Below, one piece after another: positions 6,168 through 12,208 of a stretch of 12,208 bases of DNA. The stretch spans positions 1-12,208 of the forward strand of contig CABUQY010000050.1 of the NCBI GenBank assembly GCA_902493915.1, written 5' to 3'. The notes beneath the pieces were generated by a model that was given only the letters and a program-made list of their open reading frames with translations, was not told the origin of the DNA and ran no database searches. The stretch comes from an uncultured Collinsella sp. GTDB lineage: Bacteria; Actinomycetota; Coriobacteriia; Coriobacteriales; Coriobacteriaceae. The position numbers were made by a program, and so were the translations under genes. Numbering within the stretch: position 1 is the stretch's first letter; the number at the start of each line of letters is the position of its first letter.

Positions 6168-6431
6168 GGGTGCCTCCTTGCCGTAGAGGTTCTGGAAGGG
6201 CGTGCGGGCAATATGAGGGGTCGTTTTTCTTGCTACAGAATGTCCCTTAGCACTAGTCTGGCCGATATACACTCAGTTACGGAATGCCCATGGGGCCCGA
6301 TTTGCCTGACGGGCTGGGACGCATGGCCCGTTTTGGGGCTTTTAAGGGAGTGCCATGTGGTGGTTCTCGCCCAATTATCTATTTCTTGTGGAGAAGCTGT
6401 GCGCACGCTGACCTGCGGATTTGTACCACGC
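6168..6431. other. Intergenic region between the divergent lipoprotein and rimP genes
   Basis: No gene is supported here. The rightward open frame that runs through it into rimP has no start with a ribosome binding site and crosses the promoter and the terminator. The first bases hold the lipoprotein ribosome binding site. I could not call a convincing promoter for that gene; CATATT-like and TATATC hexamers on the minus strand lack good -35 partners. Confidence 0.5.
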
Positions 6432-6460
6432 TTGCACGTTTGCGCAGGTATTGCTATAGT
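6432..6460 (+). promoter_or_regulatory. Strong sigma-70-type promoter of the rimP-nusA-infB operon
   Basis: TTGCAC (6432-6437) and TATAGT (6455-6460) are separated by exactly 17 bp, and TG at 6452-6453 adds an extended -10. Each hexamer differs little from consensus. Transcription would start near 6467, about 70 nt before rimP. It is the best promoter in the window. Confidence 0.8.
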
Positions 6461-6486
6461 TTGCTTGCAAATGAAGTTGTAATTGA

Positions 6487-6518
6487 AAGAAGTGGGGTTT
6501 CGGCCCCGCTTCTTTTTT
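6487..6518 (+). terminator. Intrinsic terminator inside the rimP leader (candidate attenuator)
   Basis: AAGAAGTGGGG (6487-6497) pairs with CCCCGCTTCTT (6504-6514) with one G-U pair and loop TTTCGG, running into six T residues (6513-6518). It lies about 20 nt after the predicted transcription start and before the rimP ribosome binding site, so operon transcription must read through it. In Bacillus subtilis, NusA represses its own operon by stimulating termination at a leader terminator. The same logic is a natural inference here, but no NusA requirement can be read from sequence. Confidence 0.8.
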
Positions 6519-6538
6519 GTATGGATGGAGGTGCCGCA

Positions 6539-7033
6539 ATGGTCAAGACCAAGACCGAGCAGGCGATCATCGACGCGCTCGAGGCCATCGCTCCCCAGCA
6601 CGATGTCGACATCGTCGACGTCGAGCTCGTGGGTGCCACCAAGGCCCCCTGCGTGCGCGTGCGTATCGAGGGTGCCGAGGGTCAGAGCCTGTCGCTCAAC
6701 GACGTCACGGCCAACACCAAGTGGGTCGGCGATGTGATTGAGGAGCTCGACCCCATCTCTTCGAGCTATACGCTTGAGGTGTCGAGCCCGGGTATGGCGC
6801 GCCCGCTGCGCCGCCCGCGTGACTTTGCCCGCTTTGTGGGCGAGAACTGCGAGCTCACCTCCACCGCCACCGAGGGCCGTCGTAAGTACGCCGGTAAGAT
6901 TGCCGCCGCCACCGAGACGAACGTGACTCTCGAGCTCGAGGACGGCGAGTCTGTCACCCTCGATTTCTCTGATGTTAAAAAGTGCAAGTTGAAGCCCACC
7001 TACGACTTCAAGCCCGCGAAGGAAGGAAAGTAA
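6539..7033 (+). CDS. rimP: Ribosome maturation factor RimP
   Basis: RimP is a 164-residue cytoplasmic assembly factor for the 30S subunit. The start ATG 6539 follows GGAGG at 6527-6531 with 7-nt spacing. The N-terminal alpha/beta domain shows 'HDVDIVDVELVGATKAPCVRVRIEG', then 'YTLEVSSPGMARPLRRPRDFARFVG' (SSPG at 82-85), the family signature joining the two domains. The C-terminal SH3-like beta-barrel shows 'YAGKIAAATETNVTLELEDGESVTLDFSDVKKCKLKP'. It is the first gene of the operon. Its stop is one base from the nusA ATG, and the nusA ribosome binding site lies within its last codons, so translation is probably coupled. A longer reading frame reaching back to 6284 is rejected because it crosses the promoter and terminator. 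Confidence 0.95.
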   Translation: MVKTKTEQAIIDALEAIAPQHDVDIVDVELVGATKAPCVRVRIEGAEGQSLSLNDVTANTKWVGDVIEELDPISSSYTLEVSSPGMARPLRRPRDFARFVGENCELTSTATEGRRKYAGKIAAATETNVTLELEDGESVTLDFSDVKKCKLKPTYDFKPAKEGK

Positions 7034-7034
7034 G

Positions 7035-8282
7035 ATGGCAGCATCCGACATGATGTCCGCCCTGATGGAGCTTTGCCAGGAGAAGCACATCGACCAGCTC
7101 TACCTGATCGACCGCCTGGAGCAGTCGCTCGCCAAGAGCTATGCCGAGATCCTGCATCTTGAGTGGGGCGCCAAGGTGACCATCGACCGTACCACCGGCA
7201 AGATCTACGTCTACCGCCTGGAGCCGATCGACGATTCCATGGACGAGGAGGGCAACTTCACCGAGTTCGAGGAGATCGACGTCACCCCCAAGAACACGAG
7301 CCGCATCGCCGCCCAGCACGCCAAGGCCGAGATCAACGCCATCGTGCGTAACTCCGCCCGCGAGCAGATCTACGAGGAGTTCTCCGGCCGCATCGGTGAC
7401 CTCATCAGCGGTACCGTGCTTCAGTCCACGCCCGACTTCACGATCGTCAAGATCCGCGAGGGCGTCGAGGCCGAGCTTCCGCACTTTGACCAGCGCCGTT
7501 ACGAGAACGAGCGCAACGAGCGTCCGATGGGCGAGCGCTACCTGCACAACCAGCACATCAAGGCCGTGATCATCGACGTTCGCGACCCTAACTCCAACCT
7601 GCAGCCGGTTCGCGGCGAGCACAGCCGTCCGCCGATTGTCATCTCCCGTACCCACCCCGAGCTCATGCGTCGTCTGTTTGAGCAGGAGGTGCCCGAGATC
7701 TATGAGGGCACCGTCCAGATCAAGTCGATCGCCCGCGAGCCCGGCCAGCGCTCCAAGGTCGCCGTCCACTCGCTCGACGACCGTCTGGATCCCGTGGGCG
7801 CCTGCGTCGGCCCCAAGGGCAGCCGTGTTCGCGCTGTCGTGGGCGAGCTCCGCGGCGAGCGCGTCGACGTCATCCTGTGGGATGCCGATCCTGCCGTCTA
7901 CGTCGCCAACGCCCTGTCACCCGCTAAGGTCACCCGCGTCCTCATCGACGAGGAGAAGGCCTACGCCGGCGTCATCGTGCCCGACGACCAGCTGTCGCTT
8001 GCCATTGGCAAGGAGGGTCAGAACGCCCGCCTCGCCGCGCGCCTGACCGGCTGGCACATCGATATCAAGTCCGAGACCCTTGCCGCCGACATCCTCAAGA
8101 ACGTTCCCGTTCACGAGGAGCCCGCCGCCGACCTGATCGGTGACGAGGAGGACGAGGACGTCCGCCGCTGCGAGTATGTGTCCGAGGACGGCATCCAGTG
8201 CCGCAACCAAGCTCGTCCCGGCTCCCGTTTCTGCGGTGTCCATGACACCGACGCCTTCGATGATGCGGAGGACCTGATCTAG
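7035..8282 (+). CDS. nusA: Transcription elongation/termination factor NusA with C-terminal Cys3His tail
   Basis: NusA (415 residues) binds RNA polymerase and controls pausing, termination and antitermination. The N-terminal RNAP-binding domain covers about 1-115, the S1 domain about 118-205 ('RIGDLISGTVLQSTPDFTIV'), KH1 has GPKG at 259-262, and KH2 has GKEG at 325-328 within 'LSLAIGKEGQNARLAARLTGW'. After a short acidic linker, residues 376-404 contain Cys379, Cys389, Cys400 and His403 (C-X9-C-X10-C-X2-H) within 'RPGSRFCGVHD'. This resembles small zinc-binding CCCH modules and is not part of the standard NusA core. The acidic helical repeats of E. coli NusA are absent, as in Gram-positive and actinobacterial NusA. 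The start is set by AAGGAAAG ending 4 nt upstream. It is second in the operon and directly before infB. Confidence 0.96.
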   Translation: MAASDMMSALMELCQEKHIDQLYLIDRLEQSLAKSYAEILHLEWGAKVTIDRTTGKIYVYRLEPIDDSMDEEGNFTEFEEIDVTPKNTSRIAAQHAKAEINAIVRNSAREQIYEEFSGRIGDLISGTVLQSTPDFTIVKIREGVEAELPHFDQRRYENERNERPMGERYLHNQHIKAVIIDVRDPNSNLQPVRGEHSRPPIVISRTHPELMRRLFEQEVPEIYEGTVQIKSIAREPGQRSKVAVHSLDDRLDPVGACVGPKGSRVRAVVGELRGERVDVILWDADPAVYVANALSPAKVTRVLIDEEKAYAGVIVPDDQLSLAIGKEGQNARLAARLTGWHIDIKSETLAADILKNVPVHEEPAADLIGDEEDEDVRRCEYVSEDGIQCRNQARPGSRFCGVHDTDAFDDAEDLI

Positions 8283-8291
8283 CGCGCGGTC

Positions 8292-8352
8292 GCGCCGGGC
8301 GGGTCCCGGCGCATCTCCCACGCTTGTTCAGTCTCTAGGCACCCAAGGTGCC
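8292..8352 (+). other. Two hairpins in the nusA-infB intergenic region
   Basis: GCGCCGGG (8292-8299) pairs perfectly with CCCGGCGC (8305-8312), and GGCACC (8338-8343) pairs with GGTGCC (8347-8352) around CAA. Neither is followed by a T run, so neither is a typical terminator. They may act in mRNA processing or pausing, or modulate infB translation, because the second ends 10 nt before the infB Shine-Dalgarno AGGTGA (8362-8367). This 91-bp gap is where rnpM (ylxR) and an L7Ae-like gene often sit in other bacteria; no remnant of either was seen. Confidence 0.45.
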
Positions 8353-8373
8353 AGAAAGGGTAGGTGAAGTCAT

Positions 8374-11088
8374 ATGGCAAAAGTCCGTGTGTCCACCCTG
8401 GCCAAAGAGTTCGGCATGACCTCCAAGGAACTGATGGGTCATCTCGCCGATATGAAGATTCCCGCTAAGTCCGCTTCCTCCGCCCTGGAGGACGCCTATG
8501 TCGCCATGGTCCGCAAGCAGCTCGCCTCGGTGATCGAGGCCCGCGCCCAGGAAGTCGAGGCCGCCAAGCAGGCCGAGGAGCAGGCCGCAGCCGCCGAGGA
8601 GGCCGCACGTGCCGCCGAGGCCGAGCGCGAGCGCATCGCTGCCGAGAAGGCTCGCGAGGAGGAGCGCCGCCAGTTCGCCGCCGCCCAGGCTGCCGAGGAG
8701 GCCGCCCGCGCCGAGGCCGAGGCCAAGAAGAAGGCCGAGCAGGAGCGCCTTGCCCGCGAGAAGGAGGAGGCTGCCCGCGAGGCCCAGCGTCGCGCCGTCC
8801 CCGCTTCCGACTCCGGTTCGCGCTTCCGTTCGCTGCTCGACCAGATCGCCGCTCAGGAGACCGTGCTCAAGGAGAAGAAGGACGCCGAGGACAAGGCCAA
8901 GGCCGAGCGCGCCGCCGAGCGCGGCAACCGTCGTGGCGGCAACAACGACCGTCGCGGTGGCCGCCGTAACGACCGCAACGGCTCCGATAACAACTCCGAT
9001 CGCAATGCCTCCGAGAACCGTCCGCACAGCCACCGCACCAACGCCAGCAACAACGTCGCTGCCGGCATGGACTTCCCCAACCCCGACAAGCAGGGCAAGG
9101 GCAAGAAGCGCAAGGGCGGTCACAACAACGAAGAGGACCACTACAGCCGCATGGCGCGCGAGGCCGAGGAGTACAGCCGCGAGAAGGTGCTCGAGGAGGC
9201 TCGTGCCGCCGTCGAGGAGGCCTCTCGCGAGTCCACCGGTCGCCGCAAGAAGCGCAAGGAGAAGCGCGAGCGCGAGGCTGCAAAGGCTCAGGAGGAGCGC
9301 AAGATTGAGGAGGCGCTGGCCCAGGGTGTGAACCCCGAGGACCTCGACGCCATCAAGGTCTCCCAGGGCGTTACCGTCCAGGAGCTCGCCGAGGCGCTCG
9401 ACGTTCCGGCCAACGACATCATCAAGCGCCTGTTCCTGCTGGGCACGCCGCTCACCATGACGCAGTCCATGTCCGATGACCTCGTTGAGCTCGTCGCCGA
9501 CGACCTGGGCCGTCAGATCAAAATCATCACCCCCGAGGAGGAGAACACCTTCTCGTTCTACGACGATCCCGCCGACCTCAAGCCGCGCGCCCCGGTCGTC
9601 ACCGTCATGGGCCACGTCGACCACGGCAAGACGTCGCTGCTCGACGCCATCCGTCACACCGGCGTCGCTGCCGGCGAGGCGGGCGGCATTACGCAGGCCA
9701 TCGGCGCTTCGCAGGTCATGATTAACGACCGCAAGATCACCTTCATCGATACCCCGGGCCACGCCACCTTTACGGCCATGCGTGCCCGCGGCGCCAAGGT
9801 GACCGACATCGTCATTCTGATCGTGGCTGCCGACGACGGCGTCATGCCTCAGACTATCGAGTCGATCAACCACGCCAAGGCCGCCGGCGTTCCCATCGTC
9901 GTCGCCGTCAACAAGATCGATAAGCCGGGCGCCAACCCCGACCGCGTGCGCCAGGAGCTCACCGAGTACGGCGTCATCCCCGAGGAGTGGGGCGGACAGA
10001 ACATGTTCGTCAACATCTCGGCCAAGCAGAAGATCGGTATCGACGACCTTCTGGAGACTGTGCTGCTCCAGGCCGACGTGCTCGAGCTCAAGGCCAACCC
10101 CGATACCTTCGCTTCGGGCAACGTCCTCGAGGCTAAGCTCGACAAGGGCCGCGGCTCGGTTGCCACCATGCTCGTGACCCGCGGTACCCTGCATGTGGGC
10201 GACACGCTGGTCGCCGGCCTCACCTATGGCCGCGTCCGCGCCATGCTCGACCCCAAGGGCAACGCCGTCACTGAGGCCGGTCCCTCCGACGCCGTCGAGA
10301 TCCTGGGCCTGCAGTCCGTCCCCAACGCCGGCGATGAGTTCCGCGTGTTCGAGGACGAGCGCGAGGCTCGCGCCCTTGCCGATGAGCGTTCGCTCAAGGC
10401 CCGTATCGAGGAGCAGAGCCGCGTGAAGCACGTCACGCTCGAGAACCTCTTCGAGACCATCGCCGACGCCGAGGTCAAGGAGCTTAACCTGATCATCAAG
10501 GCCGACGTCCAGGGTTCCATCGAGGCCCTTCAGGACTCGCTCGACAAGATGGACCAGTCCGAGGTGCGCATCAACACGATCCACTCCGCGGTCGGTGCCA
10601 TCAACGAGACCGACGTCGTCCTGGCCGACGCCTCCAACGCCATCATCATCGGCTTTGGCGTCCGTCCCGACGGTAAGGCCCGCTCCGCTGCCGAGCGCGA
10701 GGGCGTCGAGATCCGTTGCTACGACGTTATCTACAAGTGCCTCGAGGAGCTCGACGCTGCCCGTATCGGCATGCTCAAGCCCACCGAGGTCGAGGTCTCC
10801 ACGGGTACCGCGACCGTCCTGGACACCTTCAAGGTGCCCAAGGTTGGTATCGCCGCCGGTGTCCGCGTCGAAGAGGGCGAGATCGCCGCGACCGATTCTG
10901 TGCGCCTGGTGCGCGACGGCATCGTGGTCTTCAACGGCAAGATCGCCTCGATGCGCCACTACAAGGACGAGGCCAAGAGCCTCAAGAGCGGTTCCGAGGG
11001 CGGCATTGGCCTGGAGAACTTCCAGGACATCAAGCCCGGCGACCAGATCGAGGGTTACCGCATCGACCAGGTTGCCCGTACCGAGTAG
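8374..11088 (+). CDS. infB: Translation initiation factor IF-2
   Basis: IF-2 (904 residues) is the GTPase that brings fMet-tRNA to the 30S subunit and promotes 50S joining. It starts at ATG 8374 after AGGTGA. An IF2_N-type three-helix domain covers about 1-50 ('VSTLAKEFGMTSKELMGHLADMKIPAKSASS'), followed by a long Ala/Glu/Arg/Lys helix-forming linker (~50-190) and an Arg/Gly/Asn-rich disordered stretch (~190-235). A second IF2_N domain lies at ~328-384 ('GVTVQELAEALDVPANDIIKRL'). The G domain has GHVDHGKT at 413-420, DTPGH at 459-463, NKID at 513-516 and SAK at 549-551. Domains II to IV follow, with the fMet-tRNA-binding C2 domain ending 'FQDIKPGDQIEGYRID'. All GTPase motifs are intact. The great length relative to some IF-2s comes from the linker. 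It is followed 11 nt later by rbfA. Confidence 0.98.
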   Translation: MAKVRVSTLAKEFGMTSKELMGHLADMKIPAKSASSALEDAYVAMVRKQLASVIEARAQEVEAAKQAEEQAAAAEEAARAAEAERERIAAEKAREEERRQFAAAQAAEEAARAEAEAKKKAEQERLAREKEEAAREAQRRAVPASDSGSRFRSLLDQIAAQETVLKEKKDAEDKAKAERAAERGNRRGGNNDRRGGRRNDRNGSDNNSDRNASENRPHSHRTNASNNVAAGMDFPNPDKQGKGKKRKGGHNNEEDHYSRMAREAEEYSREKVLEEARAAVEEASRESTGRRKKRKEKREREAAKAQEERKIEEALAQGVNPEDLDAIKVSQGVTVQELAEALDVPANDIIKRLFLLGTPLTMTQSMSDDLVELVADDLGRQIKIITPEEENTFSFYDDPADLKPRAPVVTVMGHVDHGKTSLLDAIRHTGVAAGEAGGITQAIGASQVMINDRKITFIDTPGHATFTAMRARGAKVTDIVILIVAADDGVMPQTIESINHAKAAGVPIVVAVNKIDKPGANPDRVRQELTEYGVIPEEWGGQNMFVNISAKQKIGIDDLLETVLLQADVLELKANPDTFASGNVLEAKLDKGRGSVATMLVTRGTLHVGDTLVAGLTYGRVRAMLDPKGNAVTEAGPSDAVEILGLQSVPNAGDEFRVFEDEREARALADERSLKARIEEQSRVKHVTLENLFETIADAEVKELNLIIKADVQGSIEALQDSLDKMDQSEVRINTIHSAVGAINETDVVLADASNAIIIGFGVRPDGKARSAAEREGVEIRCYDVIYKCLEELDAARIGMLKPTEVEVSTGTATVLDTFKVPKVGIAAGVRVEEGEIAATDSVRLVRDGIVVFNGKIASMRHYKDEAKSLKSGSEGGIGLENFQDIKPGDQIEGYRIDQVARTE

Positions 11089-11099
11089 GGGGTAGCGCT

Positions 11100-11510
11100 A
11101 TGAAGCAAACGCAGGCAACCCGCCGTCTGGGCGAGCAGCTTCGCGAGAAGCTCGGTTATATCCTGCTCTTTGAGGTTTCCGATCCGCGTCTCGACCTGGT
11201 CACCCTGACCGCGGTCGAGGTCGCGGTGGACCGTTCGTTCGCGCGTGTGTACGTGTCGTGCGATGCGAGCCGCTACGACGAGGTCATGGAGGCGCTCGCG
11301 AGCGCCAAGGGCCGTATTCGTAGCCTGTTGGCCCGCTCGCTCGATTGGCGCGTCACGCCCGAGCTCGATTTTCGCATCGATCGCTCGACCGATGAGGCCG
11401 AGCGCATCACGCGTGCGCTGGAAAACGTTCCCGCCACGCTCGCGATCGAAAAGGACGAGGACGGCTATCCCGTAGCGGATGCCGCCCAGGAGGCAGCTTT
11501 AGATGACTAA
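11100..11510 (+). CDS. rbfA: 30S ribosome-binding factor RbfA
   Basis: RbfA (136 residues) is a cold-shock-type assembly factor that binds the 30S subunit near the 5' end of 16S rRNA during late maturation. The single KH-like domain is recognised by 'RRLGEQLREKLGYILLFEVSDPRLDLVTLTAVEVAVDRSFARVYV', then 'ALASAKGRIRSLLARSLDWRVTPELDFRIDRSTDEAERI'. The start ATG 11100 follows AGGGGG at 11087-11092, overlapping the infB stop region. The last 8 bases overlap the start of the DHH gene, so translation of the two is probably coupled. An open reading frame extending far upstream in the same frame lies inside infB and is not part of the gene. Confidence 0.95.
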   Translation: MKQTQATRRLGEQLREKLGYILLFEVSDPRLDLVTLTAVEVAVDRSFARVYVSCDASRYDEVMEALASAKGRIRSLLARSLDWRVTPELDFRIDRSTDEAERITRALENVPATLAIEKDEDGYPVADAAQEAALDD

Positions 11511-12208
11511 TTCCGCCGACCTCGCCTCGTGCGAGTCTGCAGATATTCAGCGACGCATCCTCGAACTCATCGAGGGTGCGTCCTCCATTGCGATTTCGGG
11601 ACATACGTCTCCCGATGGCGATGCCTTGGGCTCCGTGTTGGGTCTGGGTCTTTCGCTCATGAAGTTTTTCCCCAACAAGGACATTGCGCTGCTGCTGGCA
11701 GACGATGACCCGGTTCCGCGCATCTACCGCTTTATGGAGGGCTCCGATCGCCTGGTGCCGGCATCTACGTATACCGGCAACCCGGACCTGTTCATTTCGG
11801 TGGACGTGCCGGTTGTCGAGCGCCTGAACAACTCCGCCGAGGTGCTCCGCCGCTCGTCGCACGTGGTGTGCTTCGACCACCATCCGGCGCGCGAGGAGTT
11901 TGCCGAGCTGAGTCTGAGGTGCATCGATGCCGCGGCCTGCGCCATGATCATCGATCGTTTCTTGGACAATTGCGGCATTGTCGCACGTGACAACATCGCG
12001 ACCTGTCTGCTGTGCGGCCTGGTTACCGATACCGGTCGTTTTCAGTATCAAAACGCCGATGCCGCCGCGTTCCATGCCGCCTCGCGTCTGGTCGCACACG
12101 GTGCCGATCCGGCACGCGTCGCGCTCGAGGTCTACCAGAGCATGCGCGTCGAGTTCTTGCACCTCAAGTCCATCGTTATGGGCCGCATCAAGACGGTAGC
12201 CCACGGAC
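11503..12208 (+). CDS. DHH-family phosphoesterase, NrnA-like nanoRNase/pAp phosphatase (3' end outside window)
   Basis: The frame is open from ATG 11503 to the window edge, giving 235 whole codons of a protein expected to be about 320-340 residues. AGGAGG at 11488-11493 lies 9 nt upstream, inside rbfA. All four metal-binding motifs of the DHH domain are present: 'SGHTSPDGDALGS' (Asp38, Asp40), 'FISVDVP' (Asp101), 'FDHHPA' (DHH at 125-127) and 'LVTDTGRF' (Asp176). The DHHA1 substrate domain lies beyond the window. NrnA-type proteins use Mn2+ to degrade 2-5-nt RNAs and convert pAp to AMP. This gene commonly follows rbfA in Gram-positive and actinobacterial genomes, which supports that role over other DHH families, though the missing C-terminus prevents certainty. 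Confidence 0.9.
   Translation, partial: MTNSADLASCESADIQRRILELIEGASSIAISGHTSPDGDALGSVLGLGLSLMKFFPNKDIALLLADDDPVPRIYRFMEGSDRLVPASTYTGNPDLFISVDVPVVERLNNSAEVLRRSSHVVCFDHHPAREEFAELSLRCIDAAACAMIIDRFLDNCGIVARDNIATCLLCGLVTDTGRFQYQNADAAAFHAASRLVAHGADPARVALEVYQSMRVEFLHLKSIVMGRIKTVAHG

Noticed and set aside
6309..6334. Hairpin ACGGGC/GCCCGT followed by TTTT
   Set aside because: Only a 6-bp stem with an 11-nt loop, and no plus-strand gene upstream that it could terminate.
6471..6482. Three-codon ORF (Met-Lys-Leu-stop) in the rimP leader
   Set aside because: No ribosome binding site and too short to distinguish from chance; not usable as a leader peptide call.
6284..6538. 85-codon N-terminal extension of rimP
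   Set aside because: The extension contains the promoter (6432-6460) and a strong terminator (6487-6518), and the family's normal N-terminus matches ATG 6539 with its own GGAGG.
8335..10959. 874-codon minus-strand open frame opposite infB
   Set aside because: It mirrors the biased codons of infB. The apparent Leu/Ala-rich 'membrane' stretch is the complement of the Glu/Ala/Arg linker, not a real membrane protein.
1..12208. Mobile element, CRISPR array or defence island
   Set aside because: No transposase, integrase, cas gene or direct-repeat array. Apart from one lipoprotein and one small regulator, all genes are core housekeeping genes in conserved order.

Overview
The window looks like ordinary chromosome from a high-GC Actinomycetota of the class Coriobacteriia, most likely Collinsella or a close relative. 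This rests on GC-rich third positions, strongly biased codon use in guaB, leuS, nusA and infB, and the gene content. No sequence search was possible, so the genus is an inference. There is no transposase, integrase, phage gene, CRISPR array, tRNA or rRNA.

Region 1 (1-1031): the 3' end of a Cys/Met-metabolism PLP enzyme gene faces a small ModE-like winged-helix regulator on the minus strand. The convergent gap holds a perfect 34-bp inverted repeat that supplies the enzyme's stop codon. A second, smaller palindrome carrying the same 10-base core overlaps the regulator's stop codon.

Region 2 (1032-2913): guaB encodes an IMP dehydrogenase that, compared from memory, is strikingly like the enzyme of the protist Tritrichomonas foetus, with the same length and coincident active-site numbering. 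The 370-bp gap to leuS contains no gene but is full of structure: a nested imperfect palindrome, a 15-bp stem hairpin, an extended -10 promoter candidate, and a ~140-nt hairpin (29-bp perfect base stem) that ends at the leuS ribosome binding site.

Region 3 (2914-6167): leuS (leucyl-tRNA synthetase) ends at a strong intrinsic terminator shared with a convergent small lipoprotein gene of unknown function.

Region 4 (6168-12208): a strong promoter and an intrinsic terminator inside the leader precede the cluster rimP-nusA-infB-rbfA-DHH phosphoesterase. This is the conserved ribosome-maturation, transcription-elongation and translation-initiation operon. RimP and RbfA mature the 30S subunit, NusA acts on RNA polymerase, IF-2 joins initiator tRNA and subunits, and the DHH protein probably degrades nanoRNA or pAp. 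Two points depart from the usual layout: no rnpM/ylxR or L7Ae-like gene lies between nusA and infB, and NusA carries a C-terminal Cys3His tail that looks like a small zinc-binding module.

I found no wholly new multi-gene system. The best candidates for undescribed biology are the leuS leader hairpin, the NusA tail, the attenuator before rimP, and the palindromes fused to stop codons.
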